From Bacteroidales bacterium (lineage in GTDB: Bacteria; Bacteroidota; Bacteroidia; Bacteroidales; Muribaculaceae): a DNA stretch of 64,000 nucleotides. The first letter of the stretch is position 1; each line of letters opens with the position of its first letter. Below, piece by piece: positions 59,343 through 64,000 of this stretch. The position numbers were made by a program, and so were the translations under genes. The DNA is taken from contig SFOH01000003.1 in assembly GCA_004552485.1 (NCBI GenBank), forward strand, positions 55,451-119,450, read 5' to 3'. The notes beneath the pieces were generated by a model, which worked only from the letters and a program-made list of their open reading frames with translations, was not told where the DNA came from and made no database searches.

Positions 59343-60856
59343 TACATTACGCTGTGTTGGATGTGATACACGATAGTCAGGCCGATAGCCATGAGCACGG
59401 CAAATACGGCCAGCCATATCCAAAGCGCGCGTCTTTTGCGACAGCGCACGAGGACGGCACCGACGGCAGGTGCCATGAGCGGTACGGCGCAGAGAGCATA
59501 GCGCGGGACAGTTCCCAGGGCCACGTAAACGGGTATGAGCCAGCAAAATACGCCCCAAAGCGTGAGCGCCAGCAGACGTTTGTCGCCGGCCGACCGTTTT
59601 GCGGCGCAGAGATAGAAAACGACCACGGCGCCAAACAGATACCAGGGGTAGGAGAAATGCGCCATGTAGAGTGTGAGCCCGAACTCAGCGTCGCCGCCAA
59701 AGTCCCACGGAAGCGGGATTATGAACTGCACGAGAGCCAGAATCGGGAACAGGATTATTTTCTGAAGGGGAGAATGGGGGGCGTCTTCGCCGAGCATGTT
59801 GAAGAAGGCAACGCGGTCTTCAGCGGTATTCTCGGCAAACGGGTGACTGTTAGATAATTGATACTGAATGGTTGGAGTGACGGCCATGCTCTTGGCTACA
59901 AACATAACGACCAGGCCAATGACAATTACGGCCGCGATGAAAGGCCACCGGCTGCGCTGTGTACGTGGCGTTACGAGCGCCATAATGATGATGCCGACAA
60001 GGAGTTCCAGGACGACGTTGGGGCGTGCGAACGACACCGCCAGTATCGCCCCCAGCGCCCACCACAGAGTGGTGCGACGCCATTGGCACAATCCGTAAGC
60101 GGCTATCGCAAAGCCCATTACCACCCAAATATCTTTTACCAGGATTGTCGCCGACACCATCAGATAGGCCACCATCGCAGTTGCCCCTAAAGCGGCGGTG
60201 GCCACGACGCGCGAACGTGTGAGGCGCCAGGCGGTCAGGGTGGTGAGCAGCAGCGTTACTGCGCCCGCTATCATGCTGACCGTCAGTGCCATGGCTATCG
60301 ACGGGCCAAAAGGAATGAACGTTATGGCGAGGATTGCGCCGTAGAGATTCCACACCAGCGGGGCAGTGCGCCAGTTGCCCTCATAGAAGGCATTGGCGTT
60401 GATCCACGACCGGTAGGCATCCTCGTTGATAAGAAGCGGGAAGGAGTCGGAATAGCCTTGTCCTGTGGAGAACATATTGGCATCCAGCATGATACCGATT
60501 GTGATCAGCATTACAGCCACAACAAATATTGTCTCGGCGAGCGACTGACGGCCCATTGCACAACGCATAACGGCCACGCCACCGACCATCGCCAGTGCCG
60601 ACAATATAAAAATAACCCGGCCGTGAGCAAGGTTTGGCTGACATTCCCCCACTAAAATAACGACGAGCATAGCGCCAAGAATCGGAAGTGCCTGAAGCCA
60701 GTTTCCGGCGACGGCACGCCACGCCCGGCCGCACGAAACTGTGCGGCAACGGCGCGGCTCCGTGGTTGCCGGAGCTGTCGCAGAGGCATAACGAGACGGC
60801 TCCGATGACTGCGAAGCTGTCCCGGCGGATGATTGCTTTGGCGTATTCGTTTGCAT
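59342..60856 (-). CDS. Polytopic membrane glycosyltransferase-like protein of a glycan operon
   Basis: 504 residues. A low-complexity, basic N terminus (1-45) precedes about eleven hydrophobic segments (WLQALPILGAMLVVILVGE at 53; MALTVSMIAGAVTLLLTTL; WPFIAAVIVIGLVVMFVAK; CWLIPVYVALGTVPRYALC). The pattern of many segments with long periplasmic loops resembles GT39/ArnT-like or O-antigen polymerase proteins, but no signature motif stands out. First gene of a four-gene unit. The ATG lies about one base from the predicted transcription start (-7 element 60864-60871). Confidence 0.78.
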   Translation of the reverse strand: MQTNTPKQSSAGTASQSSEPSRYASATAPATTEPRRCRTVSCGRAWRAVAGNWLQALPILGAMLVVILVGECQPNLAHGRVIFILSALAMVGGVAVMRCAMGRQSLAETIFVVAVMLITIGIMLDANMFSTGQGYSDSFPLLINEDAYRSWINANAFYEGNWRTAPLVWNLYGAILAITFIPFGPSIAMALTVSMIAGAVTLLLTTLTAWRLTRSRVVATAALGATAMVAYLMVSATILVKDIWVVMGFAIAAYGLCQWRRTTLWWALGAILAVSFARPNVVLELLVGIIIMALVTPRTQRSRWPFIAAVIVIGLVVMFVAKSMAVTPTIQYQLSNSHPFAENTAEDRVAFFNMLGEDAPHSPLQKIILFPILALVQFIIPLPWDFGGDAEFGLTLYMAHFSYPWYLFGAVVVFYLCAAKRSAGDKRLLALTLWGVFCWLIPVYVALGTVPRYALCAVPLMAPAVGAVLVRCRKRRALWIWLAVFAVLMAIGLTIVYHIQHSVM

Positions 60857-60863
60857 TCCGCTG

Positions 60864-60871
60864 CAAAGTTA
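60864..60871 (-). promoter_or_regulatory. -7 element of the glycan operon
   Basis: TAACTTTG on the minus strand, ending 7 bp before the ATG at 60856, so the message is nearly leaderless. Confidence 0.65.
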
Positions 60872-60976
60872 CTATTTTTCGGCGATGTGACGGCAATAAG
60901 TGGCCGAAAAAAGATAAATTTTCTTGCCCGGCACAAATATATTCTCGAATTTGGGCGATTTTCGCAGAATAATTAG

Positions 60977-60984
60977 TAATTTTG
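60977..60984 (+). promoter_or_regulatory. -7 element of the glycine-lipid gene pair
   Basis: TAATTTTG on the plus strand, 42 bp before the ATG at 61027. It shares the 170-bp divergent gap with the glycan operon promoter. Confidence 0.65.
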
Positions 60985-61026
60985 TACTTACGTTGAATTA
61001 GAAACCAATCCCGAACGAAGGCGCTC

Positions 61027-61947
61027 ATGCAAGAGAAACCAGTCATCGCCCCACAGACCTCGACGGAGGCCGCATCCACGACGGCCCCCGCCGCGAAGGC
61101 GAGCGCACCCTTGCGCGTGGACGTCGACGCGGTCATGCGTGCCAAGCTGGGACGCCGCTACCGGTGGTACCTGCGCCCCGTCGCCTCATTGCTCAAGCGC
61201 ATCATCCATCAGAAGGGCCTCAACGGCATCCTCGAGCGCCACGGCCACCTTCGCGGCGCCGACTTCTGCAAAGCTGCGCTGGCCGACCTCGACATCACCG
61301 TCCGCGCCAACGGCCTGGAGAACCTGCCGCCGCCCACGCAGCGCCGCGTCATCTTCGCCAGCAACCATCCCCTGGGCGGTCCCGACGGACTGGCGCTCAT
61401 CCAATTCATGCACGACTACTATGGTGGCGACGTCTATGTCGTTGTCAATGACCTGCTTATGGCCGTCGAGCCGCTTCGCGACGCCTTTGTGCCCGTCAAC
61501 AAACACGGCGCGCAGGGCCATGCCGGCGTCCGCGCCCTCGATGCCGCCCTCGCATCCGACAACCCCGTGCTCTTCTTCCCCGCCGGCCTCGTCTCGCGCA
61601 AACGCAACGGCGTCATCGCCGACCTCGCGTGGAAGAAAACCTTTGTCAGCAAGGCAGTTGAATACCACCGCGACGTTGTGCCCCTCTTCTTCACCGGCCA
61701 CAACAGCCGCACCTTCTACCGCCTGGCTCGCCTGCGCGAGAAGAGCGGCCTGAAGTTCAACGCCGAGATGGTGCGCCTCCCCGCCGAGCTCTTCCGCCTG
61801 CGCGGCAAGACGCTCACCATCAACTGCGGACGCCCCGTGCCCTGGCAGCAGCTGCACACCGGCCCCGACGCCGCGAAAAGCGTGGAGCACATACGCAGCC
61901 TCGTCTACGCTATGGACCCCGCAAACCTCAATCCCAAGAAACCCTAA
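61027..61947 (+). CDS. glsA: PlsC-type O-acyltransferase, glycine-lipid GlsA-like
   Basis: 306 residues. A charged and Ala-rich N terminus (1-32) precedes an acyltransferase domain: ASNHPLGGPDGLALIQF (near 117-133, catalytic His in the NHPLGGPD form), VNKHGAQGHAGVRAL and FFPAGLVSRKRNGVIADL (179-196). Together with the next gene this matches the adjacent acyltransferase pair of Bacteroides that makes glycine lipids, in which the O-acyltransferase adds the second fatty acid to N-acylglycine (family knowledge, Bacteroides thetaiotaomicron glsA/glsB). The order here is O-acyltransferase first. Membrane-associated at the inner leaflet. Confidence 0.82.
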   Translation: MQEKPVIAPQTSTEAASTTAPAAKASAPLRVDVDAVMRAKLGRRYRWYLRPVASLLKRIIHQKGLNGILERHGHLRGADFCKAALADLDITVRANGLENLPPPTQRRVIFASNHPLGGPDGLALIQFMHDYYGGDVYVVVNDLLMAVEPLRDAFVPVNKHGAQGHAGVRALDAALASDNPVLFFPAGLVSRKRNGVIADLAWKKTFVSKAVEYHRDVVPLFFTGHNSRTFYRLARLREKSGLKFNAEMVRLPAELFRLRGKTLTINCGRPVPWQQLHTGPDAAKSVEHIRSLVYAMDPANLNPKKP

Positions 61948-61953
61948 TGCCCT

Positions 61954-62916
61954 ATGGACCAGAATACTGACTCACTCACCTTTGACAACATCATCCCCCC
62001 TGTGGAGGTGGAGCGCATCATGGCCGAACTCACCGAGGACCGCTTCCTGCGCCACACCAACAAGGGCGGCAACGAGATCTACGTGCTTGACGGCCGCGAG
62101 GCTCCCGACACCATGCGTGAGATCGGACGCCTGCGCGAGATCGCCTTCCGCGGCGCCGGCGGTGGCACCGGCACAGAGTGTGACATTGACCAGTTCGACC
62201 TCATGGACCCGCCCTGCCGCCAGCTCATCGTCTGGGACCCCAACGAGAAAATGATTCTGGGCGGCTACCGCTTCATCTTCGGCAACGACGTGCGCTACGA
62301 CGCCCCCGGCGTGCCGCGCATGGCCACCTCCCACATGTTCAGCTTCTCCGAGAAGTTCCTGAACGAGCTGCTGCCGCAGACCGTCGAGCTGGGGCGCAGC
62401 TTCGTGCGCACCGAGTACCAGTCGAGCCGCGCCGGTGCCAAGGCAATCTACACCCTCGACAACCTCTGGGACGGCCTCGGTGCCCTCACCGTGCTCCATC
62501 CCGAAATCAAATACCTCTTCGGAAAAGTGACCATGTATCCCGGCTACCTGCCCCAGTGCCGCAACATGCTCCTCTATTTCCTCCACAAACATTTCCCTGA
62601 CAATGAGGGGCTTGTGCGCCCCATCAAGAAGCTCAACACCAACATGGATCTCGACGCCATGGCACGCCTCTTCTCCGGCCGCGACTTCAAGGAAGACTAC
62701 CGCATCCTCAATGCCGAGATACGCCGCTACGGCTTCAACATCCCTCCGCTTGTGAACGCCTACATGAGCCTGTCGCCGGGCATGCGCATGTTCGGCACCG
62801 CCATCAACACCGAGTTCGGCGACGTCGAAGAGTCGGCCATCATCATCGCCATCGACGACATCTACGAGGCCAAGAAACAGCGCCACATCTCCACGTTCAC
62901 GCCCTCGTGCCCCTGA
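61954..62916 (+). CDS. glsB: GNAT-type N-acyltransferase, glycine-lipid GlsB-like
   Basis: 320 residues, of the OlsB/hemolysin-like acyl-ACP N-acyltransferase family: REIGRLREIAFRGAGGGTGTECDIDQFDLMD (the ornithine-lipid-like core, near 54-84, begins it), FVRTEYQSSRAGAKAIY and LFGKVTMYPGYL. It would acylate the amine of glycine using acyl-ACP to give N-acylglycine. Six bases downstream of the O-acyltransferase. If the substrate were ornithine instead, ornithine lipids would result; glycine is preferred by analogy with Bacteroides. Confidence 0.84.
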   Translation: MDQNTDSLTFDNIIPPVEVERIMAELTEDRFLRHTNKGGNEIYVLDGREAPDTMREIGRLREIAFRGAGGGTGTECDIDQFDLMDPPCRQLIVWDPNEKMILGGYRFIFGNDVRYDAPGVPRMATSHMFSFSEKFLNELLPQTVELGRSFVRTEYQSSRAGAKAIYTLDNLWDGLGALTVLHPEIKYLFGKVTMYPGYLPQCRNMLLYFLHKHFPDNEGLVRPIKKLNTNMDLDAMARLFSGRDFKEDYRILNAEIRRYGFNIPPLVNAYMSLSPGMRMFGTAINTEFGDVEESAIIIAIDDIYEAKKQRHISTFTPSCP

Positions 62917-63316
62917 GGACGTGGCGGCCGCCCCATCCCCTATATATAATAATGTGTAACCGCACACCCCGCCGGCGCCACCACACGTGCCCGCGAGGAA
63001 CGCAGCCATGCCCGGCCGGCGGCGCCGTGCGCGAAAAGCTGTGGCTGAGAAATTTGTCGCAAGCGCTAACATTTTTGAAAAAATTAAGCTAAAAAGCTTT
63101 AAGATTTGAACTATTTTGCGTAAATTTGGGCGCTAAAACAGTTCGAACCGTCCCGCTCAGGATGCCCACGGGCCTCCTCCGCCATGGCCGACTCGCTGTT
63201 GCATCATATTTGGAGATTGTGTAATACGCACTATCTCAGATATTTACCTTGAAATCATCACCCAACCCGAAAAGTAAAATTTTCTACTACAATAATTATT
63301 AAGTTTTCAAATCTAC
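62917..63316. other. Intergenic region before the secreted propeller gene
   Basis: GC-rich to 63045, then AT-rich. TAAATTTG at 63121-63128 is a -7 candidate and would leave a leader of about 180 nt. AAGCTAAAAAGCTTT (63086-63100) forms a small hairpin. No gene seen. Confidence 0.5.
63121..63128 (+). promoter_or_regulatory. -7 element of the propeller gene
   Basis: TAAATTTG, TAnnTTTG match; long leader follows. Confidence 0.5.
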
Positions 63317-64000
63317 ATGAACCTTAAACATCTACCTCAGTCATTAAAGGTTTCCGCCCTTGCTCTCATACTGGGCAGCGGCGCAGCCGTGACGCACGCG
63401 GAGATCAACTACTACGAGTGCGTAGACATGGGCTTCATCTCCACCACCCACAAAACGGCGGTCGGAACCGTAGCCACGTCAAACAAGGGTACCGAGATCA
63501 TGCTGGTTAAGGACAACAAACTGCAGACGCTGGTCTCCGGACCGGGCGCCGGCATGTATGTCAACTACAGCAAAGACGGTAAGTATGTGGGCTTCAAGAA
63601 GATCGACAACAAAACCGGTGAGCAGGCTCCCGCAGTTCTGGACCTCACCACCGGCGCTGTTCGTCTGCTGGAGTCCTACGTCAACCAGTGCGGACAGGTT
63701 TCCTTCGCCGATGACGGCACCATGGCTTACACCGTCGGCAACGACCTGATTGTGCGCAAAGGCGACAGCCGCCGCAAATTCAGCCTGGGCACGTATGTCA
63801 ACATTGCCAACATCAGCCCGGACGCCACACAGGTTGCCTACAGCGACTTGGACGGCAACAGCTTCATTCTGAACGTTGCCACCGGCTCCATCGAGAAATT
63901 CGCCGAAGGCGGCGGCTATCGCGCCATCTGGTCGCCGGACGGCAAGAAGCTGGCTCTGCAGTACATCAACGGCGATGCCGCCTCCTACGACAAGGCATCA
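63317..64000 (+). CDS. Secreted beta-propeller protein (5' part, cut by window end)
   Basis: First 228 residues. The N terminus has a basic region and hydrophobic core (LPQSLKVSALALILGSGAAV) ending THAE, a signal peptide. The rest repeats TolB/PD40-like blades: VNYSKDGKYVGFKKID, VSFADDGTMAYTVG, ANISPDATQVAYSD and RAIWSPDGKKLALQY, each with the SPDG-type turn. Such propellers precede catalytic domains in S9 peptidases, and also occur alone or with sorting-like tails; the remainder lies past 64000, so which applies is unknown. Confidence 0.8.
   Translation, partial: MNLKHLPQSLKVSALALILGSGAAVTHAEINYYECVDMGFISTTHKTAVGTVATSNKGTEIMLVKDNKLQTLVSGPGAGMYVNYSKDGKYVGFKKIDNKTGEQAPAVLDLTTGAVRLLESYVNQCGQVSFADDGTMAYTVGNDLIVRKGDSRRKFSLGTYVNIANISPDATQVAYSDLDGNSFILNVATGSIEKFAEGGGYRAIWSPDGKKLALQYINGDAASYDKAS

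Overview
The window is a GC-rich stretch of a Bacteroidota chromosome, most likely order Bacteroidales and plausibly Muribaculaceae (family placement is inference). The support is direct. Many genes are preceded by the Bacteroidota -7 element TAnnTTTG, several with TTTG or a near match about 20 bp upstream. Shine-Dalgarno sequences are essentially absent. There are lipoprotein signals, a TonB-dependent receptor, secreted proteins ending in a shared sorting-like tail, and the adjacent acyltransferase pair that makes glycine lipids in Bacteroides. I see no rRNA, tRNA, CRISPR array, prophage or intact transposase gene.

Layout. 1-5.7 kb (minus strand): secreted GH13 alpha-amylase-like enzyme (cut by the window edge), an ArgC-like protein lacking the catalytic cysteine, class II fructose-bisphosphate aldolase, and RmlC behind a pRiA4b-ORF3-like protein. 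5.9-11.8 kb (minus): the elongasome operon mreB-mreC-mreD-mrdA-rodA. 12.1-18.9 kb (plus): flavodoxin, then NrnA-type DHH phosphoesterase, DUF4827 lipoprotein, phosphoglucosamine mutase, and a LegB-like dehydratase / ATP-grasp / NeuB trio that points to nonulosonic acid synthesis. 19.0-22.4 kb: mtnN-luxS-AlbA_2 protein facing a znuA-znuC pair without a permease. 22.6-31.7 kb (plus): YitT-like membrane protein, outer-membrane barrel, bioA-bioF-Fe-alcohol dehydrogenase, thioredoxin lipoprotein, DbpA-like helicase with a DEYD box, thymidine kinase, DUF3108 protein. 32.0-35.9 kb: two secreted proteins with sorting-like tails. 36.0-42.0 kb: a 57-residue ferredoxin, a TonB-dependent receptor, an ECF sigma / membrane protein / Spy-like trio, and a ClC channel. 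42.2-49.5 kb: GT4 and LicD enzymes, another tailed secreted protein, and a GlmU-like / B3-B4 / TsaC / acetyltransferase operon. 49.6-55.4 kb: a large tailed GHL10 protein and a DUF6377 membrane regulator. 56.9-60.9 kb (minus): a four-gene surface-glycan operon. 61.0-62.9 kb: the glycine-lipid acyltransferase pair. From 63.3 kb: the start of a secreted beta-propeller protein.

The most unusual part is the 1.5-kb gene-free stretch 55400-56914. It carries two copies, 664 bp apart, of an unassigned small-RNA-like unit. Each copy has its own TAnnTTTG promoter, a shared upstream 12-mer exactly 60 bp before the conserved start, an identical 51-nt core, and a terminator hairpin whose stem differs between copies by a compensatory base-pair change. 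The first copy lies between inverted arms of about 89 bp that look like remnants of a mobile element. Other points worth a second look are the ArgC-like pseudoenzyme, a degenerate epimerase in the glycan operon, a shared C-terminal tail on four secreted proteins, and two genes whose start codons nearly coincide with the predicted transcription start.
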